Below are positions 24,155-32,561 of a DNA stretch of 64,000 bases, piece by piece. The notes below the pieces were generated by a model that worked only from the letters and a program-made list of their open reading frames with translations, was not told the origin of the DNA and did not search any database. The translations under genes and the position numbers were made by a program. Where the stretch lies: contig JBAOHJ010000003.1 of assembly GCA_037045055.1 (NCBI GenBank), positions 1,178,001 to 1,242,000 of the forward strand, in the 5' to 3' direction. This DNA comes from Phosphoribacter sp037045055 (GTDB taxonomy: Bacteria > Actinomycetota > Actinomycetes > Actinomycetales > Dermatophilaceae). Each line of letters starts with the position of its first letter. Position 1 is the stretch's first letter.

Positions 24155-24886
24155 ATGCGGTCCATGGCACCCACCACGTCACCCGACTCCGGCGCGGCCC
24201 GCTCGGCGACCCCGGCCCGGGTGCGGTCGGTCAACGTGGGGCGATCCCGCCCCAGCGCGGCGGGATCCCTGCGCACGACCGGCATCGACAAGCGCCCCAC
24301 CGACGACCCCGTCCACCTGCGCGACCCCGGGCCGAGACGCGGCGGCGCGGGCAGCGGGCTCGTGGGCGACCACGTCGAGGACCGGCGCCACCACGGCGGC
24401 ACCGACCAGGCCGTCTACGCCGTCGCCGGCGAGGAGCTGGCGCACTGGGCCGCGGTGCTGGGACGGGGCCTGCCCGACGGGATGTTCGGGGAGAACCTCA
24501 CCACCGAGGGCCTGGACGTCGACGGTGCCCTCGTCGGCGACATCTGGCGGGTCGGCGACACGGTGCGCCTGCAGGTCACCGGCCCCCGGATCCCGTGTGC
24601 GACGTTCGCCGGTCATCTCGGCGAGGCGCACTGGGTGAGGCGCTTCACCGAACACGGGCGCACCGGCGCCTACCTGCGGGTGCTCACCGAGGGCCCGGTC
24701 CAGGCCGGCGACCCGATCGTCCTGGAGAGCCGCCCCGACCACGAGGTCACCGTGCCGACGATGTTCCGGGCGCTGACCACCCACCGTGATCTCATGCCGT
24801 TGCTCGAACCCCTCGGCGACCTGCTCGGCGACGAGGGGCGGCGCGCCGTCGCCGCCTGGCTGGCCCGCCGGGGGCGAGCCACCTGA
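24155..24886 (+). CDS. MOSC domain protein (YiiM-like)
   Basis: A 243-residue MOSC protein: VRSVNVGRSRP, GIDKRPTDDPVHLRDPG, VGDHVEDRRHHGGTDQAVYAVAGEELAHWAAVLGRGLPDGMFGENLTTEGLD, IWRVGDTVRLQVTGPRIPCATFAGHL. The conserved active Cys is in IPCATF and the HGG-D-AVYAY-like block is the family signature. MOSC proteins handle molybdenum cofactor or its sulfur; YiiM relatives reduce N-hydroxylated bases. GGAGG at 24146-24150 favours ATG 24155 over ATG 24164. Divergent from rpsF with about 210 bp between them. Confidence 0.85.
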   Translation: MRSMAPTTSPDSGAARSATPARVRSVNVGRSRPSAAGSLRTTGIDKRPTDDPVHLRDPGPRRGGAGSGLVGDHVEDRRHHGGTDQAVYAVAGEELAHWAAVLGRGLPDGMFGENLTTEGLDVDGALVGDIWRVGDTVRLQVTGPRIPCATFAGHLGEAHWVRRFTEHGRTGAYLRVLTEGPVQAGDPIVLESRPDHEVTVPTMFRALTTHRDLMPLLEPLGDLLGDEGRRAVAAWLARRGRAT

Positions 24887-24924
24887 GCCGGGCTCGCCCG
24901 CGCCGACGAAAGCCCGGCGAGGGT

Positions 24925-25170
24925 CTCGGGTCAGCCGGCCGCGCGGCAACCTCGTCGTAGTCCGCGAGCACATCGGCCACGGTGTCCTGCGGCAGCCACG
25001 TCCAGGCCCGCTGCCCCGCCCGTGACGCGCTTGACCAGGGTGCCGACGGTGAGGGTGCTCGGCGTCGGCGCCCGGCCGGCCTGCTCGTCGGTCAGACCGT
25101 AGATCACCGCGCGGAAGGCGTCCTGCTGCTCGCGCAGGAACGCCGCGAGCGCGGACCGCTCGTCGGCGAC
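24925..25170 (-). pseudogene. Degenerate DinB/DUF664 fragment with frameshift
   Basis: Minus-strand coding traces read DERSALAAFLREQQDAFRAVIYGLTDEQAGRAPTPSTLTVGTLVKRVTG, the N-terminus of a DUF664/DinB-like enzyme, then after one extra base in a run of four C on the plus strand (25014-25017) resume in another frame as QRAWTWLPQDTVADVLADYDEV. About two thirds of a normal 170-residue protein is missing at the C-terminal side and no proper start codon is present. It lies immediately downstream of an intact DinB-family gene, perhaps once in an operon with it. Confidence 0.6.
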
Positions 25171-25189
25171 CGGTGGGCCAGGGCAGGCA

Positions 25190-25759
25190 TCAGGCGACCT
25201 GGCCGTGCAGGTACAGGTCGCGCAACAGGGCGACCTCGGCCAGGTGGTGGATGAGCTCGCGGTGGATGTGCAGGACGATCGTCGACATCGGGTATGCCGC
25301 GTAGGGCCCCTCCGCCGGCCCGCACGGGCGGGCCAGACCCTGCTCGCCGAGCGACTCGACGCCGGCCAGCCAGGTGGCCACCTCGGCGTCGAGCTGGGCC
25401 AGCGCCTCGTCGGCCGTCGCGGCATACGCCCAGGTCTCGTAACCGGCCGGCGGCCCGCCGAAATGGTTGGCGTTGCGCATCGCGAGCACGCCGACGATGA
25501 CGTGGCCCAGGCGCCAGGAGATCGTCGTCATGGGCGCCGGTTTGGGGGAGGGCGCCTCGAAGTCGATCGTCATCGGCCCGGTGCCGGCCTGCACCGAGGC
25601 GCTGCTCGTGCCGCGGGGGCGCACGCTCCAGGCGCCGGGGGTGGGCTCCCAGAAGTACTCCGCGTCGGTGAGGCCGGTCAGCCGCGGGCGCGCCTGGTGC
25701 TGCCAGTAGAAGGAGAACTGCTCGCGCATTGCCGCGTTGCACTCGATCGGTGTGGTCAT
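25190..25759 (-). CDS. DinB-like superfamily protein
   Basis: A 189-residue helical-bundle protein: MTTPIECNAAMREQFSFYWQHQARPRLTGLTDAEYFWEPTPGAWSVRPRG, TISWRLGHVIVGVLAMRNANHFGGP, MSTIVLHIHRELIHHLAEVALLRDLYLHG. The conserved histidines (LGHV, IHRELIHHLAE) are the putative metal-binding triad of DinB/mycothiol-dependent enzymes. Members transfer or use the actinobacterial thiol mycothiol; the actual substrate here is unknown. ATG 25759 gives the family-typical length. Divergent from the DUF2892-like gene. Confidence 0.8.
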   Translation of the reverse strand: MTTPIECNAAMREQFSFYWQHQARPRLTGLTDAEYFWEPTPGAWSVRPRGTSSASVQAGTGPMTIDFEAPSPKPAPMTTISWRLGHVIVGVLAMRNANHFGGPPAGYETWAYAATADEALAQLDAEVATWLAGVESLGEQGLARPCGPAEGPYAAYPMSTIVLHIHRELIHHLAEVALLRDLYLHGQVA

Positions 25760-25956
25760 GGCCCCATCTTGCCCCCCGGCGCCGACGGCGGGCAGGGGTC
25801 GGCTCCTGCCGCTGCCCGACGCACGAGCGCGCGGTCTGCGGCCCCCGGGTGCTGGCGGGGGATGGCGCGGATCACACCCCGAGCCGGTCACCCTCGGGCG
25901 ACCCGAGCCGTCCATACCTCGTCCGCGAATCGTCTCGCACCACGAGGAGAACCATC

Positions 25957-26166
25957 ATGAAGGCCAATGTCGGGAACGCCGACAAGGGCGTCCGCGTCGC
26001 CATCGCCGTCGTCGCCGCGATCCTCGCGCTCACCGTCGCCGCGGGTGCGCTCAAGGTCGTCCTGTGGGCCGTCGCCGCGATCATGCTGGTCACCGCGGTC
26101 GTCGGCTTCTGCCCGCTCTACCGGCTCTTCGGGATGAGCACCTGCAAGGTGCCGGCGCAGCGCTGA
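25957..26166 (+). CDS. DUF2892 (YgaP-like) small membrane protein
   Basis: A 69-residue protein MKANVGNADKGVRVAIAVVAAILALTVAAGALKVVLWAVAAIMLVTAVVGFCPLYRLFGMSTCKV with two transmembrane helices and the DUF2892 hallmarks: an N-terminal NVGxxDRxVR-like stretch and a C-terminal CPLY-x(5)-G-x-STC with two Cys. In YgaP-type proteins this module anchors rhodanese domains; alone, its function is unknown. Preceded by a strong SD (GAGGAGA). It lies 74 bp before the ECF sigma gene, which may coexpress. Confidence 0.85.
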   Translation: MKANVGNADKGVRVAIAVVAAILALTVAAGALKVVLWAVAAIMLVTAVVGFCPLYRLFGMSTCKVPAQR

Positions 26167-26240
26167 GCGCACCGGCCCGGCGTCCCGGGGGCTCGCGCAC
26201 CTCGGGCGACACCGGCGCCGACGCGGCATACCGTGGGGGC

Positions 26241-26999
26241 GTGGGCATCACGCACGAGCAGGTGACCGACGCGGTCCCGGGCTTGCTGCGCTATGCCCGG
26301 GCCCTCACCCGTGACCCGGTCGCCGCCGAGGACCTGGTCCAGGACACCGTCGTCCGGGCGCTGGAGCGCGCCGCCGACTTCCGCGGGGACTCCTCGCCGG
26401 CGACCTGGCTGCACCGCATCCTGCACCACCGCTTCGTCGACGTGGTGCGGGCGCAGCGGGCCGACCCCACAGACGACGACCTGCTCGCCGAGCGCGTGGA
26501 GAGCGCCTGGCGGGCGGACGACTACACCGTCGACGCGCAGGTCGTGCTCGAGCGCGCCGAGGACGCCGCCCAGCTGCGCGACGCCCTGGTCCACCTGCCG
26601 GCGACCCACCGCTCGGCCATCGTCCTGCACGACGTCCAGGGACTCACCGCGGCGCAGGTCGCCGACATCCAGCAGGTGAGCGTGGCCGCGGCCAAGCAGC
26701 GGATCAGCCGCGGCCGCGCCATGCTCGTCAGCGAGCTGGCTCGCGAGACCCAGCGGCGGGTCGCCCTGCGCGGGGTGCCGCTGCGGTGCTGGGACGCCCG
26801 CTCGCGGGTCGGGGACTACCTCGACGACGAGCTCTCCCCGGCCGAACGCGCCCAGCTCGAGTCGCATCTCGCGGCGTGCCCCACCTGCCCGGCGCTCTAC
26901 ACCGGTCTGGTGGGGGTGCGCTCGGCGCTGGGCAGCCTGCGCGACCCGGACACGGTGGTCCCGGCAGCGATCGCCGAACGGCTGCGGGGCGGTCGCTGA
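26241..26999 (+). CDS. ECF sigma factor fused to a zinc-finger anti-sigma-like domain
   Basis: 252 residues. Region sigma2: LLRYARALTRDPVAAEDLVQDTVVRALERAADFRGDSSPATWLHRILHHRFVDVVR. Region sigma4: LRDALVHLPATHRSAIVLHDVQGLTAAQVADIQQVSVAAAKQRISRGRAMLVSEL. The last 80 residues hold a zf-HC2/ZAS module (CWDARSRVGDYLDDELSPAERAQLESHLAACPTCPALY, HxxxCxxC), normally encoded as a separate redox-sensing anti-sigma factor. Fusion suggests intramolecular control. GTG 26241 follows CGGCATACCGTGGGGGC without a clear SD, so translation may be leaderless. Confidence 0.85.
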   Translation: MGITHEQVTDAVPGLLRYARALTRDPVAAEDLVQDTVVRALERAADFRGDSSPATWLHRILHHRFVDVVRAQRADPTDDDLLAERVESAWRADDYTVDAQVVLERAEDAAQLRDALVHLPATHRSAIVLHDVQGLTAAQVADIQQVSVAAAKQRISRGRAMLVSELARETQRRVALRGVPLRCWDARSRVGDYLDDELSPAERAQLESHLAACPTCPALYTGLVGVRSALGSLRDPDTVVPAAIAERLRGGR

Positions 27000-27109
27000 C
27001 GCCGGGCGCCGACTCCGGGCGCCGACGCCGGGGCCGAGACTCCAGGCACCGACGCCGGGGCGAGCGGGCGGCATACTGGGGGCTCGTCCCGCCGACCTGG
27101 GAAGGTGCG

Positions 27110-28324
27110 ATGGCCCCGCACGAGCCGCCGACGGCCGAGATCATCGAGCTGGAACGGCGGTATGCCGCGCACAACTACTCGCCGCTGGACGTCGTCATCG
27201 CCAGTGGCGACGGGGCCTGGGTCACCGACGTCGAGGGGCGGCGCTATCTGGACGCGCTGGCCGGCTACTCGGCGCTGAACTTCGGTCACTGCCACCCGAG
27301 GCTGGTGGCCGCCGCGCAGCGACAGCTGCACACGCTCACCCTGACCAGTCGGGCGTTCCACAGCGACCAGCTCGGGCCGTTCGCGCGGGATCTCGCCGCC
27401 CTGTGCGGCAAGGACATGATCCTGCCGATGAACTCCGGTGCCGAGGCCGTCGAGACGGCGATCAAGGTGACCCGGCGGTGGGGGCACCGGACCAAGGGCC
27501 TGCCGCAGGACTGGGGCACCATCGTCGTCATGGCCGGCAACTTCCACGGCCGGACGACGACGATCGTGTCGTTCTCCTCGGACAAGGACGCCCGGGACGG
27601 GTACGGCCCGTTCACGCCCGGGTTCGTCAGCGTGCCGTTCGGGGACATCGAGGCGCTGCGGGCCGCGGTGGACGAGCAGACCATCGGGGTGCTGCTCGAG
27701 CCGATCCAAGGCGAAGGTGGCGTGGTCATCCCGCCGGACGGGTTCCTGCGCCAGGTCCGCCAGCTGTGCGACGCCCACGGCATCCTCATGGTCGCCGACG
27801 AGATCCAGTCCGGCCTGGCCCGCACCGGGCGGACCTTCGCCTGCGACCACGAGGACGTCGTCCCCGACGTGTACGTGCTGGGCAAGGCCCTCGGCGGCGG
27901 CATCCTGCCGCTGTCGGCGGTGGTCGCCGACGCCGACGTCATGGGCGTCATCACGCCCGGGTCGCACGGCTCGACCTTCGGCGGCAACCCGCTGGCCGCG
28001 GCGATCGGCCGCGAGGTGGTGGCGATGCTGACCACCGGCGAGTTCCAGACCCGGGCCACCGCGCTGGGCGCCGTGCTCGCGGACGAGCTGGCCCACCTGT
28101 CCGTCCATGGGGTCACCGCGATCCGCCAGCGGGGCCTGTGGGCCGGGGTCGACATCGACCCCACGCTGATGAGCGGCAAGGAGCTCGCGCTGCGGATGGC
28201 CCGCCGCGGCGTGCTGGCCAAGGACACCCACGGGTCCACGATCCGGCTGGCGCCGCCGCTGGTCGCGACCGAGGACGACGTGCACACCATCGTCGCGGCG
28301 ATGCGCGGGGCCCTGGCGGACTGA
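27110..28324 (+). CDS. rocD: Ornithine-oxo-acid aminotransferase
   Basis: 404 residues, class-III PLP aminotransferase of the RocD type: ERRYAAHNYSPLDVVIASGDGAWVTDVEGRRYLDALAGYSALNFGHCHPRL, MNSGAEAVETAIKVTRRWG, GNFHGRTTTIVSFS, PIQGEGGVVIPPDGFL, ILMVADEIQSGLARTG and the PLP Lys in YVLGKALGGGILPLSAV. It converts ornithine plus 2-oxoglutarate to glutamate semialdehyde, in arginine/ornithine catabolism. GGAAGG precedes ATG 27110. No arginase or PutA neighbour is present; it stands alone and is convergent with the hydrolase gene. Confidence 0.93.
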   Translation: MAPHEPPTAEIIELERRYAAHNYSPLDVVIASGDGAWVTDVEGRRYLDALAGYSALNFGHCHPRLVAAAQRQLHTLTLTSRAFHSDQLGPFARDLAALCGKDMILPMNSGAEAVETAIKVTRRWGHRTKGLPQDWGTIVVMAGNFHGRTTTIVSFSSDKDARDGYGPFTPGFVSVPFGDIEALRAAVDEQTIGVLLEPIQGEGGVVIPPDGFLRQVRQLCDAHGILMVADEIQSGLARTGRTFACDHEDVVPDVYVLGKALGGGILPLSAVVADADVMGVITPGSHGSTFGGNPLAAAIGREVVAMLTTGEFQTRATALGAVLADELAHLSVHGVTAIRQRGLWAGVDIDPTLMSGKELALRMARRGVLAKDTHGSTIRLAPPLVATEDDVHTIVAAMRGALAD

Positions 28325-28364
28325 CCGGGTGGCGCTGCCCCCGCTGCGCCCGCCCCGGTGCAGC

Positions 28365-29303
28365 TCAGCGGTCCGCGGGGTCGACCCGGTCGAGGAATTC
28401 GTCGACCGCCGTCAGTGCCCGGGCGCGGGCCGGCGGGGCGGAGAGGAACAGGTCGTGGACGCCACCCTCGATCGGCACGGTGGTGACGTCCGGGCCGAGC
28501 CGGGCCGCCCAGTGCTTCATCTGCTCGACGTCCAGCACGACGTCGTGGGACTGGGCAGCCTCGGCCCACTCGGTGATGTCCAGGCGGCTACGGCCGGAGT
28601 GCAGCAGCAGGATCGGCATGGTCAGCCCGAGCCCACGGTGCAGCCGGGCCTGCCCACGCCGGACCGCGGCGAGCACGCCGACGTAGGTCGGGGCGCCCCG
28701 CAGCGGCTTCCACTCGGTGTCGAAGTCCCACTCGCCATGGGCCGAGACGTGCACGCTGTCCCCGTATGCCGGTGGAATGCCTTGGGGCAGAACGAGCTGC
28801 GGCTTGATCCGCGCGAGCAGGTAGACCAGCTGCGTGCCGACGGTACGCATGAACCACGGGCCCTGCAGATCCAGCCATGGGCTGTTGAGCACGACCGCCG
28901 GCACGGGCAGCTCAGGCCGACGCGCCAACCACAGCAGCACCGCCAGGCCGCCGGTCGAACTGCCCAGCACGGTGATCCGATCGTGACCGTCGGCGCGGAT
29001 CGCCTCGACCGCGGTGTCGAACTCCTCGTCCCACTCGCCCAGATCCTCGGCATAGAACTTCGCCTCCCCCGGCCGCAGCGACCGACCGCAGCGGCGCAGA
29101 TCCACGGCGTAGAAGTCGTAGCCGCGCGCCGCGAAGTGCTCTGCGACATGGGTCTGGAAGAAGTAGTCGACGTATCCGTGCACGTACAGCACCGCACCGC
29201 GGGTGTTGTCGGCTGCGGCGTGGCGTACCAGGGTGGCGACCGATCCGTCGCGCATCGGCATGGTGCGCGAGACGTATGCCGGGCCGAGTGGGTCCGCGCT
29301 CAT
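28365..29303 (-). CDS. Alpha/beta hydrolase (lysophospholipase-like)
   Basis: 312 residues. Alpha/beta-hydrolase fold with oxyanion region AVLYVHGYVDYFFQTHVAEHFAARGYDFYAVDLRRCGRS, nucleophile elbow VLGSSTGGLAVLLWLA (Ser in GSSTGG), and C-terminal acid/His near PILLLHSGRS and IEGGVHDLFLSAP (His in GGVHDLF). Family members act on lysophospholipids or monoacylglycerols; substrate is not assignable. No signal peptide, so cytosolic. Single gene between rocD (convergent) and the RidA/CHAD cluster. Confidence 0.85.
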   Translation of the reverse strand: MSADPLGPAYVSRTMPMRDGSVATLVRHAAADNTRGAVLYVHGYVDYFFQTHVAEHFAARGYDFYAVDLRRCGRSLRPGEAKFYAEDLGEWDEEFDTAVEAIRADGHDRITVLGSSTGGLAVLLWLARRPELPVPAVVLNSPWLDLQGPWFMRTVGTQLVYLLARIKPQLVLPQGIPPAYGDSVHVSAHGEWDFDTEWKPLRGAPTYVGVLAAVRRGQARLHRGLGLTMPILLLHSGRSRLDITEWAEAAQSHDVVLDVEQMKHWAARLGPDVTTVPIEGGVHDLFLSAPPARARALTAVDEFLDRVDPADR

Positions 29304-29360
29304 GGCTGCCTCCTGTGCTCGATGTCGCTGCCAGCGCAGGCTAGCGCGCGGTGGGCTCGG

Positions 29361-29759
29361 TCAGCTCGGGCCGGCCACCGCGTCGGCCTCGATCTCGACC
29401 AGCCACCCGGGGTCGAGCAGACCAGCGACCTGGACGAACGTCGAGGCCGGTCGGATGTCGGTGAACCGGTCGCCGTGTGCCCTGGCCGCCTCTTCCCACC
29501 GGCTCAGGTCGGTGAGCAGGACGCGGGTGCGCACGACGTTGTCGAGGGTGAGGCCGGTCGCCTCGACGGCCTCCTGGATGAGGTCGAGGCAGCGCACGGT
29601 CTGTCGGTAGAGGTCGCCCGCCCCGACGATGCGCCCGTCCGCGTCGATCGGTGCCGTGCCGGAGACGGCGACGACATCGCCGACCCGGACCGCCCGGGAG
29701 AAACCGATGCGCGGCTCGAAGGGTGAGCCCGAGGACACGGACCGACGTGCAGTGCTCAT
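29361..29759 (-). CDS. RidA family protein (2-iminoacid deaminase-like)
   Basis: 132 residues: VSSGSPFEPRIGFSRAVRVGDVVAVSGTAPIDADGRIVGAGDLYRQTVRCLDLIQEAVEATGLTLDNVVRTRVLLTDLSRWEEAARAHGDRFTDIRPASTFVQVAGLLDPGWLVEIEADAV. The chorismate-mutase-like fold and conserved Arg (VVRTRVLLTD) and Glu (VEIEADA) fit the YjgF/RidA superfamily, which hydrolyses reactive enamines/imines. It overlaps the upstream CHAD gene by four bases, suggesting cotranslation. Confidence 0.85.
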   Translation of the reverse strand: MSTARRSVSSGSPFEPRIGFSRAVRVGDVVAVSGTAPIDADGRIVGAGDLYRQTVRCLDLIQEAVEATGLTLDNVVRTRVLLTDLSRWEEAARAHGDRFTDIRPASTFVQVAGLLDPGWLVEIEADAVAGPS

Positions 29760-30649
29760 GGGGTCATCCTGGCGCCTCGGGCGGGGACTGAGCGCCGCCG
29801 GCCACCGGTGGGCAGCCAGAACATCGGACTGCCGACCACGCCGTGCCAGGTGATCTGGGCCGCGGCGAGGGTCCGCGGCACGTCCACGGGTGGCTCGGGG
29901 GTGGCGATCCCCGCGTCGGCCCGGATCCCCGACCAGACCACGCCGTCGTTGAGCAGGCCGAGCTGGTCCTGCAGGGTGGCCAGGGCCTGCTCGTACGCCC
30001 ACACCGACGCCTCCCGTCCGGGCCACAACGACCCGTAGAACTGGCAGCCGTAGCGCAGCTTCTTCGCCTCGATGCGCACCCGGTGACGACGGGCCGGGGT
30101 CAGGGCGACGAGATCCCGGCCCCGGCGGGCGATCCGGTCGCGGCGCAACGTCAGGGCCGCACTCGCCGACCGGCGCGCCGATCCCGGGTGCTCGCTGCCC
30201 AGCCAGGCGGTGTCCAGCCAGGCCTGCAGCTCGGCGCGCCAGGCCGGCAGCGCGGGCGCGCGCACGGCCTGCGCCGCCGCGGCGTAGGCGTCCACGCGCA
30301 GCTGTCGCACCCGGGCCACCTCGTCCTCGTCGAGGTCCCGGTGGGCGGCGAGAAACACGTCGAGGTCGCGGGCCGGGCCGAACGCCGCGGTGAGGGCGCG
30401 CAGTCGCTCGGTGAGCGCGCGCGCCCGCGGGTCGTCGCGGCATACCTTGCGGTGCAGGGAGAACGCCGAGCGCAGCCGTCGGTAGGCCACCCGCAGCTGG
30501 TGCAGGGCCTCGGGGTCGCCCTCGGCGTCGACCCCGGCCGCGTTCGCGTCGGCATGGGCCAGGCACGCGCCGACGACGACGAGGAACGCCTCGCGTGTGC
30601 TGGCGTCGGGGGCGAGGGCGATCGGCGGGGCCTTGGCCGGACCGTCCAT
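29756..30649 (-). CDS. CHAD domain-containing protein
   Basis: 297 residues of alpha-helices rich in His, Arg and Lys: LHQLRVAYRRLRSAFSLHRKVC, FGPARDLDVFLAAHRDLDEDEV, RRHRVRIEAKKLRYGCQFYGSLWP, YEQALATLQDQLGLLNDGVVW. The repeated H-x-x-R-V-x-x-(K/R)-(K/R)-L-R motifs (LHQLRVAYRRLRS and HRVRIEAKKLRY) define CHAD, a polyphosphate-binding module. There is no CYTH triphosphatase domain attached. It may tether the protein to polyP granules. Located between RidA (overlap) and the Lon-N-like gene (one-base gap). Confidence 0.85.
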   Translation of the reverse strand: MDGPAKAPPIALAPDASTREAFLVVVGACLAHADANAAGVDAEGDPEALHQLRVAYRRLRSAFSLHRKVCRDDPRARALTERLRALTAAFGPARDLDVFLAAHRDLDEDEVARVRQLRVDAYAAAAQAVRAPALPAWRAELQAWLDTAWLGSEHPGSARRSASAALTLRRDRIARRGRDLVALTPARRHRVRIEAKKLRYGCQFYGSLWPGREASVWAYEQALATLQDQLGLLNDGVVWSGIRADAGIATPEPPVDVPRTLAAAQITWHGVVGSPMFWLPTGGRRRSVPARGARMTP

Positions 30650-30650
30650 A

Positions 30651-31310
30651 TCAGTTCAACGCCGCCCCACCGGGCTGCAGCGGGGTCGGCAGGGCCCCGA
30701 ACCGCTCGACCAGGGCTCGCTCCCGCCGCAGCACCTCCACCACGGACCGCAGCCGATCGCCCAGACTGGGCCCGTCGAGCAGCCGCTGACGGTCGGGCAG
30801 ACCCAGCACGGCCGCGTCGGCAGCGGCGTAGGGCAGCCGCGCGGGATCGTCCGGCAGGGTCACCGGGGCCAACCCCAGAGCGCCCAGGTATGCCGCGTGC
30901 TCCCGGCGCAGGGTCAGCGCCAGCTGGGCGTCCCCCGCGGTCGGCTCGCCCTCGTCGAGCCACGTCACCCGGCCCAGCGGGTAGGCGGTGCCGGCATCGG
31001 GGTCCAGGCCCTCGAGGCGGAACCGTCTGGTGCCGGTGGTGACGATCTGCAGCCGGGGCATGGCGACGGTCGCCCCGGGGAGCACCGCGTCGAGCCGGGC
31101 GGCCGTGCCGACGGGGTGCAGGGCCAGGGCGCGCCCGACGCCGACCTCGTGGCCCTGGCGGATCGCGATCACCCCGAACTCGCGCTGGTCCGCCGGGCGC
31201 TCCAGCAGGGTCGCCATGAGGTCGAGGTAGCGTGGCTCGAACACCTGCAGCGGCAGCCGCCCGCCGGGCAGCAAGACCGTCGCGAGCGGGAACAGCGGCA
31301 GCGACGGCAT
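30651..31310 (-). CDS. LON peptidase substrate-binding domain protein
   Basis: 219 residues: MPSLPLFPLATVLLPGGRLPLQVFEPRYLDLMATLLERPADQREFGVIAIRQGHEVG..., the Lon N-terminal (LAN) fold without ATPase or protease. The PLFPL-x-VLLPG...LQVFEPRY motif is the signature. Stand-alone Lon-N proteins are thought to bind protein substrates; function unproven. Nine bases downstream of the glcF-like gene stop, so likely cotranscribed with the GlcDF pair and CHAD. Confidence 0.87.
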   Translation of the reverse strand: MPSLPLFPLATVLLPGGRLPLQVFEPRYLDLMATLLERPADQREFGVIAIRQGHEVGVGRALALHPVGTAARLDAVLPGATVAMPRLQIVTTGTRRFRLEGLDPDAGTAYPLGRVTWLDEGEPTAGDAQLALTLRREHAAYLGALGLAPVTLPDDPARLPYAAADAAVLGLPDRQRLLDGPSLGDRLRSVVEVLRRERALVERFGALPTPLQPGGAALN

Positions 31311-31319
31311 GGCTGCACT

Positions 31320-32561
31320 CTAGGACTCCGGGTCCGCTCCGGCGGCCATCGCCAACAGCTCCACCAGGTGCAGCACGGGCACGCGCAGCCCGCCGCGCTT
31401 GAGCTCCGCGGCGACCTGCCGCTGGCAGACCGGGTTGACCGTGACGTAGTAGTCAATCCCGGCGGCTCGGGCCTGCTCGACTCGGGGGGCGAAAATCGCC
31501 CGGGACATCTGCGGCTGCAGCATGGAATACGTCCCGGCGCCACCACAGCACACTCCCGCGGAGGGCAGCTCGACGTAGTCGGCGACCCGGGCGATCAAGG
31601 CCCGAGGTTCGGCCGACACGCCCAAGCCGTTGCGCAGCTGGCAGGAGTCCTGCAGGGCCACTCGTGCGGGGCGACCGTCGACGGTGAGCCGACGCAGCGG
31701 CGGCATACTCGCCGGGTCGGCCTCCCACCGCTGGTGCAGGTACTCCGACACCTCGCGCACCCGCTCCCGGCCCAGCTGATGGGCCAGGTATGCCGCGCAC
31801 CCGCCAGCAGTCGTGAGGATCACGCCGGGCAGGCGCTCGCCGAGCCGTCGGGCTAGCTGCGCGCCGGCCTCGGACCCGCCGTTGTGCGCGTGCAGGGCGC
31901 CGCAACACCCCTGTCCCGCAGGCACATCCACCTCGGGCACGAGCTGCCGGACGGCCCGGCTCACCCCCGGGAACAGCGACCTCTCGACGCACCCGAGCAT
32001 GAGATGCGGTCCGCTGGCCCCCGCGGCGCCGGTCGGCGCGGCGGAGCTGGTCGACGCAGCGGGGCCGGTCGGCGCGGCGGGGCTGGTCGGCGCGGCGGGG
32101 CTGGTCGGCGCGGCGGCGCGACGCACTCGGCCGGCCAGGGCCAGCCCGGGCGTCATCCGCACCACGCCACGCAGGGCGGCCGCGATCGGCGGGGTATGCC
32201 GCCCGCGCCACTGGTGGTCGCGCCACTGCTCGAGCAGCTCGCCGTAGTGAACTCCGGCGGGGCAGACCGTCTCGCACGCCCGACACCCCAGGCACAGCCC
32301 GGCCTCGGCCTGCAGGGTGTCGTCGTCGGGCTCCAACCGGCCCTCCTGCAGAGCCCGCATGAGGGTGATCCGGCCGCGCGGCGAGGAGCTCTCCCGCTTG
32401 GTCTGCTCGTACGTCGGGCACACCGGCAGGCAGAACCCGCAAGAGATGCACGCCGCGAGCAGCTGCGGGTCGAAGATGTCGCGGCTCGGGGGCAGCACCC
32501 CCTGGGGCTCGGCGGTGCCCGCGGGGGTGGGCGGCATACCGGCGTCGTGGGTGCTGCTCAT
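31320..32561 (-). CDS. glcF: Glycolate oxidase iron-sulfur subunit (GlcF-like)
   Basis: 413 residues. Two 4Fe-4S clusters: CISCGFCLPVCPTY and CLGCRACETVCPAG, then two CCG domains with CCGALHAHNGG and CCGGAGTYSM. It accepts electrons from the FAD subunit encoded upstream, with which it overlaps by four bases. Between the ferredoxin and CCG domains is a low-complexity Ala-Ala-Pro-Thr linker (about residues 150-178) encoded by 18-bp tandem repeats. No GlcE is present, as usual in Gram-positive GlcDF pairs; the substrate may be glycolate or D-lactate. Confidence 0.88.
   Translation of the reverse strand: MSSTHDAGMPPTPAGTAEPQGVLPPSRDIFDPQLLAACISCGFCLPVCPTYEQTKRESSSPRGRITLMRALQEGRLEPDDDTLQAEAGLCLGCRACETVCPAGVHYGELLEQWRDHQWRGRHTPPIAAALRGVVRMTPGLALAGRVRRAAAPTSPAAPTSPAAPTGPAASTSSAAPTGAAGASGPHLMLGCVERSLFPGVSRAVRQLVPEVDVPAGQGCCGALHAHNGGSEAGAQLARRLGERLPGVILTTAGGCAAYLAHQLGRERVREVSEYLHQRWEADPASMPPLRRLTVDGRPARVALQDSCQLRNGLGVSAEPRALIARVADYVELPSAGVCCGGAGTYSMLQPQMSRAIFAPRVEQARAAGIDYYVTVNPVCQRQVAAELKRGGLRVPVLHLVELLAMAAGADPES
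32023..32118 (-). repeat. 18-bp in-frame tandem repeat inside glcF
   Basis: About five degenerate units of 18 bp, best copies reading GGGGCTGGTCGGCGCGGC on the plus strand, encode repeats of Ala-Ala-Pro-Thr-(Ser/Gly)-Pro. Unit length is a multiple of three, so expansion keeps the frame and lengthens only a flexible linker between functional domains. Confidence 0.8.
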
